A DNA stretch of 64,000 nucleotides from an uncultured Clostridium sp. (GTDB lineage Bacteria; Bacillota; Clostridia; TANB77; CAG-508): positions 62,001-126,000 of the forward strand of contig CAMMTN010000001.1 in the NCBI GenBank assembly GCA_946499885.1, written 5' to 3'. Each line of letters starts with the position of its first letter. Position 1 is the first letter of the stretch. Shown here piece after piece: positions 9,554 through 19,395 of this stretch. The position numbers were made by a program, and so were the translations under genes. The notes under the pieces are model-generated. The model was not told the DNA's origin and did no database searches. It was given only the letters and a program-made list of their open reading frames with translations.

Positions 9554-10495
9554 TTATTTATATTCTTTATTTTTTAAAATCTGTATTTGATTTAATAATA
9601 TTTCAAACATCTGTCTATTTTTCTTTACAATTACTTGTAAAATTATACTAGTTGTAGTTAGTAATAATGAAATTACTAATAAAATACAAGCAACTATTAG
9701 TGAAGGAAATCTTGGTACTAATCCTGTTTTCATGTATTCAATAAATACTGGTATTGCTAATATTGCAGCAATTATAAAAACTAATACAGATATTATATTA
9801 AAAAACAATCCTGGCTTGTACTCTTTAAATAATGTAGCTATTGTTTTTATAACTTTTGCTCCATCTCTATAAGTATTTAATTTAGACACACTTCCTTCTG
9901 GTCTATCTCTATACTGAACAGGAATTTCCTTCAAAGTAAAATTTTTATCTATTGCATGAATTGTCATTTCTGTTTCTATTTCAAATCCTTTTGAAAGTAC
10001 CGGATAAGACTTTACAAATTGATAACTAAAAGCCCTATACCCTGTCATTATATCATTTATTTTACTTCTAAAAATAGTATTTATTGACCATCTTACAATT
10101 CTATTTCCGAAATTATGAAATGGTCTTTTGTTTTCTGTAAAATATGTAGAAGAAAGTCTATCTCCTATAACCATATCCACATTTTCATTTAATACATAGT
10201 CACACATTCTTTTAGCATCTTCTGCTGGATAAGTATCATCCCCATCTATCATAAGATAGCAATCTGCTTCTATTTCACGAAACATAGATCTTATAACGTT
10301 TCCTTTTCCTTGCTTAGTTTCATATCTCACTATCGCCCCTGCATTTCTTGCTATCTCATCTGTTTCATCAGTAGAATTATTATCGTATACATAAATATCT
10401 GCCTCTGGTAAAGCTTTTTTATAATCTGTTATTACTTTTTCTATTGTTTTACTCTCATTATAGCAAGGAATTAAAACTGCTATTTTATTTTTCAT
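9554..10495 (-). CDS. Family 2 glycosyltransferase (DPM1/GtrB-like) with two C-terminal membrane helices
   Basis: Probably transfers a sugar from a nucleotide donor to a polyprenyl phosphate. The GT-A core begins VLIPCYNESKTI and carries MIDGDDTYP (82-90) with the metal-binding acidic motif. RMTGYRAF-type sequence is present as DIMTGYRAFS. Two hydrophobic segments near 235-255 and 270-295 anchor it, as in GtrB-like flippase partners. Its ATG at 10495 lies inside the end of the upstream DUF6020 gene (11-bp overlap), so the two are coupled, and the lipid-linked sugar made here may be the donor for that membrane protein. Confidence 0.9.
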   Translation of the reverse strand: MKNKIAVLIPCYNESKTIEKVITDYKKALPEADIYVYDNNSTDETDEIARNAGAIVRYETKQGKGNVIRSMFREIEADCYLMIDGDDTYPAEDAKRMCDYVLNENVDMVIGDRLSSTYFTENKRPFHNFGNRIVRWSINTIFRSKINDIMTGYRAFSYQFVKSYPVLSKGFEIETEMTIHAIDKNFTLKEIPVQYRDRPEGSVSKLNTYRDGAKVIKTIATLFKEYKPGLFFNIISVLVFIIAAILAIPVFIEYMKTGLVPRFPSLIVACILLVISLLLTTTSIILQVIVKKNRQMFEILLNQIQILKNKEYK

Positions 10496-12455
10496 TTTTT
10501 ACTTCTCCTTTTTCTTTATTTACTTGCTTTATTATGTCAATAAATATAGCTATTGTTAATGGCATTGTAAAAATACATGGAATTGCATATCTGTAAAAAG
10601 CATTAACTGGTGATGCAATACACATAAGTACAATTGACAATAATGGCATAATATATATTATATATCTATATTTCTTTGAATATAGCAAATATACAAATAT
10701 AATTAGTATAATCCATATATTAAATGCTATATTTACAATCCATGATGTTAAGGGTAATACTTTAATGCAATTTACTAATTGAGTTATTGTTTCTCTCAAA
10801 TCTTTTAAATTTTCAATATATCCATAGTTGAACCCTCCGGTTTCATTTATAGCTTTATGAGAATTAATCATAAACCCTGTAGTATATTGCCTAACCTGTG
10901 ATTCTGGATAGAAATAACCGTAAACATTATTCATTGTTGCTTGAATATATGTTGTAGGATGTTTAAAAAATTGGCCAAACCATACTTTTAAATAATCTCC
11001 TAAATCTTCTTTAGTTGCATTTTTATTATATTCGTTTTTTACCGGATCTGCATCTATAGGTTTATATCTATCTGCTAATGTATCATATTTTAAAACCTTG
11101 TCTATTTTTTCCCTTTCTTCTTCTGTTACTTCATCTCCATATTCTTTTACATATCTTGCTGTCTGTTGAAAAGGTATTGATAAAGCTTCTCTTACACTTG
11201 CTGCTGGTATTTTAAGTTTTGGTAACAAAATAGAGGTAAAAGCTTCATATATAACAATAACAATAACTGAAATAATTATTATTTTTCTTCTATTTATTTT
11301 GTCTATTATAGTCACAAAAGGCAATGATAAAATTATAACATACAATCCATTATTTCTAAATAATGCTATAAGAATGTTTACTAATATCAAACTCATGCAT
11401 TTCTTTATACTTAACCTCTCACTATTTGCATTTTTAATTAAATTATATAATTGTATAATATATATAATTAATAAACATGTAAATGGTATATCCTTTGTTA
11501 TTTCCATTGCATATATTGGTATTATTGGCAACAAAGCAAACATTAGTAAAGCAAATATTCTTAAACTGTTAGGCACTTTAATTTTTTTCATAAAGTTTAT
11601 AATATAAGCAAATGTGCTTGAAAGAAATAATATTTGTAAAATTGTATAGCAAAAAACGCCTATATTATCATTTCCAACTGCTTTTCCAACTTGCATACAC
11701 ATCCCTAAAATCACAGTATGAAGCACTGGATGATGGTTTGTTATTTTAACATTTTCATCTATTAGATTTACTGAATCTGTAGCACTATCTGAAGGTATAT
11801 CATATCCAAAATATTGCTTAATTTGATTGCTTGAATCTTGGAATAATGTTCCTGGATAATACGCAATTATGTATGGTAGCCAACAGATTATTATAATTAA
11901 CAATGGAATTATAAATGAATGCTTTATAAATATAAAGTTATATATTTTATTGGTGCTCTCTTTTATTTTTATGTTTTCAAACAATATGTCAAACAGATAA
12001 TTTATTAATGCTCTAAATATTATATAATATCCTATTCCTTTAATTATCGCTTTAAACAATTGGAATGTATTATAAAATATCATATCCCAACTATTTATTT
12101 TCATATAACTATATCCGAATACCATAAAGAAAGAAAATAGTATTGATAGAATCATCTTGTAAATCTTATTGCCTTTATTTTCTATATCATCCCTAAAAAA
12201 ACATTTTTTTAGCAATAGTATTAAACAGATAAAAACAAATAAACTCTGAGAAACATTTAACTCTAAAGAATAATTAAACTTTAACAATATTTTAGAAACA
12301 TAGTTTGTTGTGCTTGTTATTTGTTTTATATCTTTATTGTTTACTATATCTAAAGATAGACTTAAAGCTATTGTTGTAAATATAGCCAATAATATTATTA
12401 TGATTTTTCGATTTCTTTTGTCTTTGATTATGCTTTTAATTTTATTCATCTGCAT
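10485..12455 (-). CDS. DUF6020-type polytopic membrane protein
   Basis: 656 aa with about 12 membrane segments. The stretch AYYPGTLFQDSSNQIKQYFG followed by NHHPVLHTVILG is what I recognise as the DUF6020 family, which resembles GT-C glycosyltransferases (an acidic residue in the first extracellular loop, then a His-rich loop). It may use a polyprenyl-phosphate sugar to decorate the wall polymer; this is inference from fold class and from its overlap with the GT2 gene. The first gene of the polymer cluster in transcription order. Confidence 0.75.
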   Translation of the reverse strand: MQMNKIKSIIKDKRNRKIIIILLAIFTTIALSLSLDIVNNKDIKQITSTTNYVSKILLKFNYSLELNVSQSLFVFICLILLLKKCFFRDDIENKGNKIYKMILSILFSFFMVFGYSYMKINSWDMIFYNTFQLFKAIIKGIGYYIIFRALINYLFDILFENIKIKESTNKIYNFIFIKHSFIIPLLIIIICWLPYIIAYYPGTLFQDSSNQIKQYFGYDIPSDSATDSVNLIDENVKITNHHPVLHTVILGMCMQVGKAVGNDNIGVFCYTILQILFLSSTFAYIINFMKKIKVPNSLRIFALLMFALLPIIPIYAMEITKDIPFTCLLIIYIIQLYNLIKNANSERLSIKKCMSLILVNILIALFRNNGLYVIILSLPFVTIIDKINRRKIIIISVIVIVIYEAFTSILLPKLKIPAASVREALSIPFQQTARYVKEYGDEVTEEEREKIDKVLKYDTLADRYKPIDADPVKNEYNKNATKEDLGDYLKVWFGQFFKHPTTYIQATMNNVYGYFYPESQVRQYTTGFMINSHKAINETGGFNYGYIENLKDLRETITQLVNCIKVLPLTSWIVNIAFNIWIILIIFVYLLYSKKYRYIIYIMPLLSIVLMCIASPVNAFYRYAIPCIFTMPLTIAIFIDIIKQVNKEKGEVKNEK

Positions 12456-12486
12456 CTCCTATTTACTGTTTTTTCTTTCTCTTTAT

Positions 12487-13602
12487 TTAGAGCTTAATCA
12501 ACTCATAAGAAGATGTTCCAAGTCCTATTTTTTCTCCATGTTCTATTTGACTCTCCCAATGTGTTTCAGGATGGTTAATATGGAAATTATCACTTTCTCT
12601 AACATTATTTTGTATTTGTTCTCCTAAATGGCTATTTTCAAATGGAGTCTGTGCATTTACTAAATCTGCACAAGCTTTATCCAATGCAACCATATCAAAA
12701 GAAGCAAGCATTCCGATATTTGGAACAATTGGTGCATCATTTTCTGCATGGCAATCACAGTTTGGAGATACATCACATATTAAACTTATATGAAATTGTG
12801 GTCTATCTTTTACTACTGCATACGCATATTCTGCCATTTTTTTATTTAATATATCTACTGCTTCATCATTTGGTGATTTTATTGCATCAAAGTTACATAT
12901 TCCTATACATCTTCCACAGCCAACACATTTAGAATGGTCTATATTTGCTTTTCCTTGCTCATCATAAGAAATTGCTGAGTGAGCACATATTTTTATGCAT
13001 TGCTTGCACATTCTGCATTTATCATGTACTACATGAGGTTTTCCTGCACTATGCATTTCCATTTTTCCTGCTCTTGAGCCACAGCCCATTCCAATATTTT
13101 TTATTGCCCCACCGAAGCCTGTTTGTTCATGTCCCTTAAAATGACTAAGTGAAATTATAATGTCCGCATCCATAATAGCTCTACCAATTTTAGCTGTTTT
13201 TATATATTCTTGATTTATATTAACATATTCTTCATCAGTTCCTTTTAAACCATCTGCAATTATTACATTACATCCTGTCGAAAATGGTGTAAATCCATTT
13301 AGATATGCTGTATCTATGTGGTCTAAAGCATTTTTTCTTCCTCCCACATATAGAGTGTTGCAATCTGTTAAGAATGGTTTACCACCTAATTCTTTTACAA
13401 CATCAGCTACTACTTTAGCATAGTTAGGTCTTAAATAAGCTAAATTTCCTGGTTCCCCAAAATGGATTTTTATTGCAACATATTTATTTTCAAAATTTAT
13501 ATTTTCTATACCTGCTTTTTTTATTAATCTTTCTAATTTTTGTAATAAATTATATCCTGGTCTTGCTCTAAAATCTGTAAAATATACTTTTGATTTTTCC
13601 AA
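12487..13602 (-). CDS. DUF362 protein with two 4Fe-4S clusters
   Basis: Iron-sulfur protein of unknown reaction, probably an electron-transfer or redox enzyme of the cytoplasm. Residues 1-185 and 245-371 form the DUF362 domain (KIHFGEPGNLAYLRP, SHFKGHEQTGFGGAIKN). A two-cluster ferredoxin insert holds cysteines 196, 199, 202, 206 and 226, 229, 232, 236. Common in strict anaerobes. It is 31 bp from the DUF6020 gene but shares no obvious function with it. Confidence 0.9.
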   Translation of the reverse strand: MEKSKVYFTDFRARPGYNLLQKLERLIKKAGIENINFENKYVAIKIHFGEPGNLAYLRPNYAKVVADVVKELGGKPFLTDCNTLYVGGRKNALDHIDTAYLNGFTPFSTGCNVIIADGLKGTDEEYVNINQEYIKTAKIGRAIMDADIIISLSHFKGHEQTGFGGAIKNIGMGCGSRAGKMEMHSAGKPHVVHDKCRMCKQCIKICAHSAISYDEQGKANIDHSKCVGCGRCIGICNFDAIKSPNDEAVDILNKKMAEYAYAVVKDRPQFHISLICDVSPNCDCHAENDAPIVPNIGMLASFDMVALDKACADLVNAQTPFENSHLGEQIQNNVRESDNFHINHPETHWESQIEHGEKIGLGTSSYELIKL

Positions 13603-13713
13603 AATATCATTCCCTCTCTTTTTTATTTATTAACAATAAGAAATATATCACATTTTATTGTATTTAGCAATAAAAACTAAAAAATTTGAAGTAATATTAC
13701 ATTTATAATTTCA

Positions 13714-14451
13714 TTAAAACATAATTATTTTTCCATTTATCTTTAACCATTTATTAATATCATCATAATTTGGTATATATTTTCTAACCCAATTGTAAAA
13801 ATCTCTGCTATGATTTGGATATACTATATGGCATAATTCATGCACTATTACTGCATCTATTTTATCTTCCGGAAGCATTATAAGTCTTGAAGAAAAGTGC
13901 ATAACCTTTGTAGCAGGAATGCAACTACCATACTTACTAGTGGCATCCCTTACTTTAAAATCATTATATTGAATGTTTGTCACATTGCTCCAATACGGAA
14001 CTTTTTCTTTTAATAAATATTCTGTATTATTTTTAAGGATTTTCTTTATACCTTTGTCAATATATGCTTTTCTCTCTGCTTCGCCAAGTTTAAATGGATA
14101 TAACAAATGTACAACTTTATTTTCTTCATTAAACTTTATTTGTATTTTATTTTCTAATGTATTTTCACTCTCTATAATATATTTTTCTCCTTTATAGAAA
14201 AAACTTTCTCCAGTCTCCCACTTTTTCGACTTTAAATCTTTATTTTTACTTATAGTTTTATATTTTTTGTATATGTATTCTTCATTTTCTTTTATGAATG
14301 CCATAGTAGTTTTCATACTAACATATTTAGGCTTGCTAATGTATAATACATCTGCTTTAAAGTACATTTTTAAGTACCTAGAACTTTTATAACTTCGTAT
14401 AATTATCGGAATCTTTTCATCTTTTATATTTATATAATCTTTTTCTTGCAT
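13714..14451 (-). CDS. YgjP-like zinc metallopeptidase family protein
   Basis: Family PF01863 (old DUF45). The zinc site is VIVHELCHIVYPNHS: HELCH at 204-208 with the third ligand His214. The preceding KYGSCIPATKVMHFSSRLIMLP is the family's conserved strand region. 245 aa is normal. The substrate of this family is not settled. It ends a short run with the NSUN methylase gene, 25 bp apart. Confidence 0.88.
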   Translation of the reverse strand: MQEKDYINIKDEKIPIIIRSYKSSRYLKMYFKADVLYISKPKYVSMKTTMAFIKENEEYIYKKYKTISKNKDLKSKKWETGESFFYKGEKYIIESENTLENKIQIKFNEENKVVHLLYPFKLGEAERKAYIDKGIKKILKNNTEYLLKEKVPYWSNVTNIQYNDFKVRDATSKYGSCIPATKVMHFSSRLIMLPEDKIDAVIVHELCHIVYPNHSRDFYNWVRKYIPNYDDINKWLKINGKIIMF

Positions 14452-14476
14452 TTACGTTCTCCTAAACTTTGCATAC

Positions 14477-15421
14477 CTATAATGGCAATTTTTTAAAACG
14501 TGCCACGAAAAAACCTTCTGTATCTTTGCTTGGTAAAATTTTTATTGCTTTTTCCACTTCTTTATTATCAGATATTCCTTTGATTGCATTTTTTATTTCC
14601 AGATTAATGTTTTCTAGTTTTAATCCTTCTAATTCTGAAAGGGCCCATTCTAAGATTTCTTCATTTTCCTCTCTATTCAAAGTACAAGTTGAATAAATTA
14701 ACTCTCCGCTTGGTTTTAAGGCTTGATATGCACTCTTTAATAATTTTTTTTGCAATTTTGCAAGTTCCTTTACAGTTCTTTCTGACCAATTCCTATATGT
14801 TTTTGCATCATTTGCTAAAAATCTTCCTTCTCCGCTACATGGGGCATCTAAAAGTACCTTATCAAAACAATTTTCATATTTTTTTCCAATTACTTCTCCT
14901 CTACCATTATTTACTTCTATAATAGTAGCACCTTGTTTTTCCACATTATATTTTAGTCTTTCGCATCTTAGCTCATCTAACTCATTTGCTAAAATATAGC
15001 CCTTGTTTTGCATCATTGCTGCCATCTGAGTAGTTTTACTACCTGGCGCAGCTGTTAAATCTAAAACTTTTTCATTAGGTTTAGGATTTAAAACAAGTGG
15101 AGGCACCATACTAGATAAACTTTGTAGATATATCTCTCCATCATTATACATTTCTAAATCTTGAATTTGCTTTTCCTTTACATTTTTTATTACCAAGGCA
15201 TCAACATACCAAGGTACTCTTTCAAACTTTATTCCATATTCTTTTAACTTTTTCATTACTTCTTGAATATTACTTTTTATATTATTTCCTCTTAATGTTG
15301 TATTTCTATCTCCTGCCATTCCAGCTAATATTTTATCCACTGTAAGTGGTGTGTAACTTTCATATAACTTTTCTACAAAATTTTTTGGTAATTTTCTTTT
15401 TACTTCTAATACACTAAGCAT
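14477..15421 (-). CDS. RsmF/RsmB-like (NSUN) RNA m5C methyltransferase
   Basis: SAM-dependent methyltransferase that puts a methyl group on C5 of cytosine in rRNA or tRNA. The SAM motif is LDLTAAPGSKT (120-130); the catalytic and release cysteines are in DAPCSGEGRF (Cys195) and IYSTCT (Cys246). 314 aa. I start at ATG 15421, which follows an AGGAG site; the longer frame to 15556 reads through a palindromic repeat pair and has no conserved residues. No C-terminal RNA-binding PUA-like extension is evident, unlike some RsmF. Exact target base is unknown. Confidence 0.9.
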   Translation of the reverse strand: MLSVLEVKRKLPKNFVEKLYESYTPLTVDKILAGMAGDRNTTLRGNNIKSNIQEVMKKLKEYGIKFERVPWYVDALVIKNVKEKQIQDLEMYNDGEIYLQSLSSMVPPLVLNPKPNEKVLDLTAAPGSKTTQMAAMMQNKGYILANELDELRCERLKYNVEKQGATIIEVNNGRGEVIGKKYENCFDKVLLDAPCSGEGRFLANDAKTYRNWSERTVKELAKLQKKLLKSAYQALKPSGELIYSTCTLNREENEEILEWALSELEGLKLENINLEIKNAIKGISDNKEVEKAIKILPSKDTEGFFVARFKKLPL

Positions 15422-15437
15422 CTTCTTTTTCTCCTTT

Positions 15438-15551
15438 TGTCGCAATAGGGACAGACCTTTTTGCGACATTTTTATTATTACTAATAAATTTAGTTTCCAT
15501 ATCATATATATAAAATTATTTGTCGCGAAAAGGCCTGTCCCTATCGCGACA
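15438..15551. repeat. Inverted pair of GGGACAGGCC-type palindromes (REP family 2)
   Basis: Unit 1 at 15438-15468 and unit 2 at 15521-15551 are inverted copies of one another, each itself a hairpin with arms ending GTCGC/GCGAC around AGGGACAGRCCT. They fill the gap between the CDF transporter stop and the methyltransferase ribosome site. Same family at 22428-22548 and 44301-44330. Confidence 0.88.
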
Positions 15552-15555
15552 ATCA

Positions 15556-16722
15556 TTAAACAAATGAATACTCTGCTTTTATTACTGCATAATATTTATT
15601 ATTTTTTTTATGTATTTCTTCTTGAATTTTAGATATAACCTCTTCTGCATTAATATTTTTATCAGTTGTAATTACTAAGTCAAATATAAGATTTACTCTT
15701 TCTCCTCCATCTGTCATTCTAAAATCATGTATTGAAAATTCTTCATTTATTTCTTTTACAATACCTTCTACAAATTTCTTCATTTCATTTATTTCTTCAT
15801 CATCAACAGCTATTGGATCCATATGTATTGTTGTTATACACTGGAATTTTTCAAATATATCCTGTTCCATTTGATCTATTACATCATGGGCTCTGCATAT
15901 GTCCGAATTTGCTGGTATTTCTGCGTGAAATGATACTATTTTTCTGCCTGGTCCATAATCGTGTACCATAATGTCATGGATTCCTTCTATTGCTTCATAT
16001 TTCTTAGCAAATTCTTCAATTTGCTTAACAAATTCTGGATCTGGTTTTTGTCCTAATAACAAATCTATTATTTCTTTTATTGCTTTGTATCCTGTAAATA
16101 GAATAAATATTGATACCAATAAACTTACATATCCATCTATTGAAATTTCTAAAAATTTTGCTACAAATGCCGAAATTAATACTGCTAAAGTTGATATTGA
16201 ATCGGATATGCTATCATACGCAGTTCCTTTTATTGCTGCTGAGTTTATAGTTTTTGCAATTTTTCTATAAAATACAAACAACCACAATTTTGCAAATATT
16301 GCTACTATTAATAGAATAATTGTAATATTACTTATATTAGGTAATTCTGGATGTATTATTTTATCTATTGAACTTTGTAATAGTTCAAATCCAACTAATA
16401 TGATTAAGATATCTACAAAAAATCCTGTTATGTATTCCATTCTACCATGTCCCCATGGGTGTTCCGCATCTACCTTTTTTTGAGACATTTTAAAACCTAT
16501 CATTGTAACTATTGATGAACCTGCATCTGAGACATTGTTTAATGCATCTGATATGATTGACATTGAATTTGCAAATATTCCTATCATAAGTTTAAATATT
16601 GAAAGTAGTATATTTACTACTATTCCTGTAATGCTAGAAAGCATTGCATATTTTCCTCTTACTTTCTGATTTTCTATATTATCTTTATCTTTTATAAATA
16701 ATTTTATTAATAAATTCGTCAT
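15556..16722 (-). CDS. Cation diffusion facilitator family transporter
   Basis: Exports divalent metal (Zn, Mn, Fe or Cd) in exchange for protons. 388 aa with six membrane segments up to about residue 225 and a cytoplasmic C-terminal domain. Metal-site motifs are SDALNNVSDAGSS in helix 2 and AEHPWGHGRMEY before helix 3; the HD pair in helix 5 is replaced by AYDSISDS, as in Mn/Fe-type members. The long C-terminal domain (to 388) carries an extra ferredoxin-like unit. Its start overlaps the end of the upstream NT5C gene by 4 bp (ATGA). Confidence 0.9.
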   Translation of the reverse strand: MTNLLIKLFIKDKDNIENQKVRGKYAMLSSITGIVVNILLSIFKLMIGIFANSMSIISDALNNVSDAGSSIVTMIGFKMSQKKVDAEHPWGHGRMEYITGFFVDILIILVGFELLQSSIDKIIHPELPNISNITIILLIVAIFAKLWLFVFYRKIAKTINSAAIKGTAYDSISDSISTLAVLISAFVAKFLEISIDGYVSLLVSIFILFTGYKAIKEIIDLLLGQKPDPEFVKQIEEFAKKYEAIEGIHDIMVHDYGPGRKIVSFHAEIPANSDICRAHDVIDQMEQDIFEKFQCITTIHMDPIAVDDEEINEMKKFVEGIVKEINEEFSIHDFRMTDGGERVNLIFDLVITTDKNINAEEVISKIQEEIHKKNNKYYAVIKAEYSFV

Positions 16723-17306
16723 TTTTTTATTTCATTCTCCTTTATATATCTATATATCTCTCCCCAATTATATAAAGTTTTAAGATATTCATTTTCCTCT
16801 AAATCATATGATGCCGCATCTTTTAAGTATATTGTTTTTATTTTCGAACTTGAAATGCTTTTACATTTTTCATAAGAATCATCTATCATAATATCTATAT
16901 TTTCTTTTTCACAAACTTCATGTTTATTTTCTGTTGCCCAATAATACTTATCAAATATATCCATTCCATCTTGTTTAAATCTTTCTTCTGTTAGTTTTAT
17001 TATATCTTTATTCATTCCACCTCTAGCAGTAATTACTATTAGGCTATGACCATCTTTCTTTAATAAATTTAATACCTCTTTTGCTCCAGGCATGTAATTT
17101 GATTTTAATATTATTGGTTTATGGTATTTATTTAAAAATCCTTGTATTTCTTTTTGTGTCCAATTAAATCTATCTTGAAATCTTAATTCTTTATTATTTA
17201 TTTTACTATTTTGTTTTAGTTCAATAATATCATATATTTCTGAATATATTCTAAATTCTTTTTCTGAATCAAATACTACTCCATCTAAATCTACACCTAT
17301 TTTCAA
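16719..17306 (-). CDS. 5'(3')-deoxyribonucleotidase family HAD hydrolase (NT5C)
   Basis: Dephosphorylates (deoxy)nucleoside monophosphates or a related small phosphate. HAD motif I is GVDLDGVVFD (4-13; nucleophile Asp6, acid Asp8), motif II is ITARGG, and the C-terminal acidic motif is IDIMIDDSYEKC. 195 aa matches PF06941. It overlaps the CDF gene and lies 23 bp from an HD-domain nucleotidase-like gene, suggesting a nucleotide-pool role. Confidence 0.82.
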   Translation of the reverse strand: MKIGVDLDGVVFDSEKEFRIYSEIYDIIELKQNSKINNKELRFQDRFNWTQKEIQGFLNKYHKPIILKSNYMPGAKEVLNLLKKDGHSLIVITARGGMNKDIIKLTEERFKQDGMDIFDKYYWATENKHEVCEKENIDIMIDDSYEKCKSISSSKIKTIYLKDAASYDLEENEYLKTLYNWGEIYRYIKENEIKK

Positions 17307-17329
17307 TTTTTCTCTCCTTTATAACATTT

Positions 17330-18001
17330 TTATGTATGCTTTTCTTTTATTTTTAATAAATTATTTTTCTTTATGTAGTCTGCTATGTTTTCAAATATTT
17401 TTTCCGTATATATTGGTCTATCATTTTCAATAAATAAATCAGATACTGTTTTTTCTCCATTTTCTAATAATCTTTTTATTCTTTTATCTTCTAGCAAGTG
17501 AGCATTTGCTTTATTATTTATATCTATACAATTTTCTTCGCAATATATTTTACTTTGTATGTCTGCTTCTAACTTATCACACATTTTAGCAAAAATAGAT
17601 TCCTTTGTTTGCATATTTTCAAATTCATCTATTAATTCAATATATTGTGCCTTTTTGTCAATAGTATTTAATACTTCTTCTACTGCTTGTTTACCTAATT
17701 TTCTTTTTTCTTCTTTAGTAACTTTGTCAAATGGAGTTAAATCTCCAATTTTAACTTCTTCTATTTCATGTAATACAATCATTACTATTACTTTGTATAA
17801 ATCGATATCTAATTTAAATTCTGAATCAATAGATATTGCTAAAATGCATGTACCATAAATATGTTCTGCAACGCTTTCTACTCTTTCTCTATTAATGTTC
17901 CAAACTTTCCAACCTTGTCTAATTTTATCTTTTAGTTCTGTAGCTAATAAATAAAATTTAAGTAGTTTTTCTATTTTTAGTTCTTGGCTATCATTCTTCA
18001 T
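17330..18001 (-). CDS. HD-domain hydrolase, YfbR/HDDC2-like
   Basis: Probable 5'-deoxynucleotidase. The HD metal site reads ESVAEHIYGTC (His in AEH), then VLHEIEEVKIGDLTPFD, where the HD doublet is HE, followed by the family-typical IGDLTPFD. Later KLEADIQ supplies the distal Asp. 223 aa. It sits in the run of nucleotide-cleaning genes at 16.7-21.7 kb. Confidence 0.82.
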   Translation of the reverse strand: MKNDSQELKIEKLLKFYLLATELKDKIRQGWKVWNINRERVESVAEHIYGTCILAISIDSEFKLDIDLYKVIVMIVLHEIEEVKIGDLTPFDKVTKEEKRKLGKQAVEEVLNTIDKKAQYIELIDEFENMQTKESIFAKMCDKLEADIQSKIYCEENCIDINNKANAHLLEDKRIKRLLENGEKTVSDLFIENDRPIYTEKIFENIADYIKKNNLLKIKEKHT

Positions 18002-18049
18002 ATATTTTAACCACCCTCAACTTCTTATAACTAAATATTATATCATATT

Positions 18050-18830
18050 TTATCTTAATATAGCTTCGTCAGACTCTATTAAGTTCCCACTAAATCCATA
18101 TACTTGCTTGCATAATGGTTTGGTCCTTTTTCCTCCCTTTACAACTACTCTTTCTAAATCCTCATATATACTATGTAATTGAATTCCATATTTTTTCATT
18201 GTTTCCATGTTTATTTCTTTAAAAGCTGGACATGGAAGTATAGTCCCGTCATATTTTATATCTAGTTTTTCAGTTTCAGCCGTACATAAATGTGCTATTC
18301 TACAATTTAATGGGATTCCTATTCTAATTTTACCACTAAAATGTTCTTGTTCTTCTTTTAATATTTCGGAGAATTCTTGTAGTTCATCTGAACTTAGCAT
18401 CAATTCTTCTTTGTTTACTCTTCCTCTCCCTTGTGGTACAAAATTTAATACACTTATACTTCTTACACCTGCAATTTCTAAACATTCAATAATATCGGAA
18501 AATTGTCTATAATTTGGTTTCATTGGAATAAAGTGTACATCTACATTTAATCCTACTCTGCTTGCTCTTATTAAAGAATCCATTAGACATGTATTTAATC
18601 CCTGTCTTCCCATTAATTCGTTATCTAATTTTTCTTCTACTGCTTGCCAGTCAAATACAATTTTGTCTAATCCTAATTATTTTAATTGTTCAAATTCTAG
18701 TTTTGTTATTCCTGTAAATTTTCTAGGTGCTAAACATCTATCATAATATGCTTTTACATTTCTTTTTAATCTTTCATTCCCTGGTTCTTTTTCTTCAATT
18801 TCTTGCAAATCTTGATTACATTTATTTTTC
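18050..18830 (-). pseudogene. Radical-SAM protein remnant (N-terminus lost, internal stop)
   Basis: The 187-aa frame 18050-18613 reads as the back half of a radical-SAM/SPASM-type protein (NVDVHFIPMKPNYRQF, then CRIAHLCTAETEKLDIKYDGTILPCPAFKE with cysteines for an auxiliary cluster). The same frame continues upstream to about 18830 but crosses an in-frame TAA near 18676 (EQLK, stop, LGLDKIVFDW). No CxxxCxxC radical-SAM cluster is present, and the upstream end runs into the Nudix gene. The stop is TAA and no CGG is involved, so this differs from the four frameshifted genes. I read it as a decayed gene. Confidence 0.8.
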
Positions 18831-19361
18831 CATCACTTCATAATATTTCTTTAAGAAATTCCAAGGACCTGTTTTATCTGTAATTCCATCAAAATTATTA
18901 TTAATTCTATCTAATATTTCTTGCTTTGTAAACCATTTAACAGCTGAAACTTCTTCAACTTGTAATTTTACATCTGTAATATCTATATCTTTTGTAACTA
19001 TATAACACTCATTAAAGTGGTTATTTATTATATTTCCTTTTACATTCGTAGATGTAGATCCTACTAAATATCTTATATCATTTTTTTCTACTTCAATTCC
19101 TAATTCTTCTTTTATTTCTCTTACTAATGCTGTATCTCCAAATTCTCCAGCTAAAACATGTCCACCTGCAGTAATGTCCCATAAATTTGGCCATAATTTT
19201 TTGTTTGCACTTCTTTTTTGAAGTAGCACATCTCCATTTTTATTGAATATAAATCCATATACTGCTCTATGCCATAAACCTTTTTCATGGCATTCTTCTC
19301 TTGTAGCAACTTTATTTGTAAACTCACCATATTCATTTAAAACATCAAAATATTCTTGCAT
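18822..19361 (-). CDS. Nudix hydrolase (YfcD/IPP-isomerase-like)
   Basis: Hydrolyses a nucleoside-diphosphate-linked substrate. The Nudix box is GGHVLAGEFGDTALVREIKEELGI with the expected REIKEE core. The N-terminus (FDVLNEYGEFTNKVATREECHEKGLWHRAVYGFIF) resembles the YfcD group that is close to isopentenyl-diphosphate isomerases. 179 aa. Its last few codons overlap the radical-SAM remnant. Confidence 0.88.
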   Translation of the reverse strand: MQEYFDVLNEYGEFTNKVATREECHEKGLWHRAVYGFIFNKNGDVLLQKRSANKKLWPNLWDITAGGHVLAGEFGDTALVREIKEELGIEVEKNDIRYLVGSTSTNVKGNIINNHFNECYIVTKDIDITDVKLQVEEVSAVKWFTKQEILDRINNNFDGITDKTGPWNFLKKYYEVMEK

Positions 19362-19395
19362 ACTACACTTTCTCCTTTAATTTGAATTATTTATA

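Noticed and set aside
12310..13139. Plus-strand open frames opposite the DUF6020 and DUF362 genes
   Set aside because: They are hydrophobic shadows of AT-rich minus-strand coding and have no ribosome site or motif.
15422..15556. N-terminal 45-residue extension of the NSUN methylase frame
   Set aside because: It translates a palindrome pair, has no ribosome site and no conserved residues; a proper site precedes the ATG at 15421.
18670..18680. Recoding of TAA in the radical-SAM frame
   Set aside because: TAA is used as a normal stop in many genes of the window and this gene also lacks its N-terminal motif.
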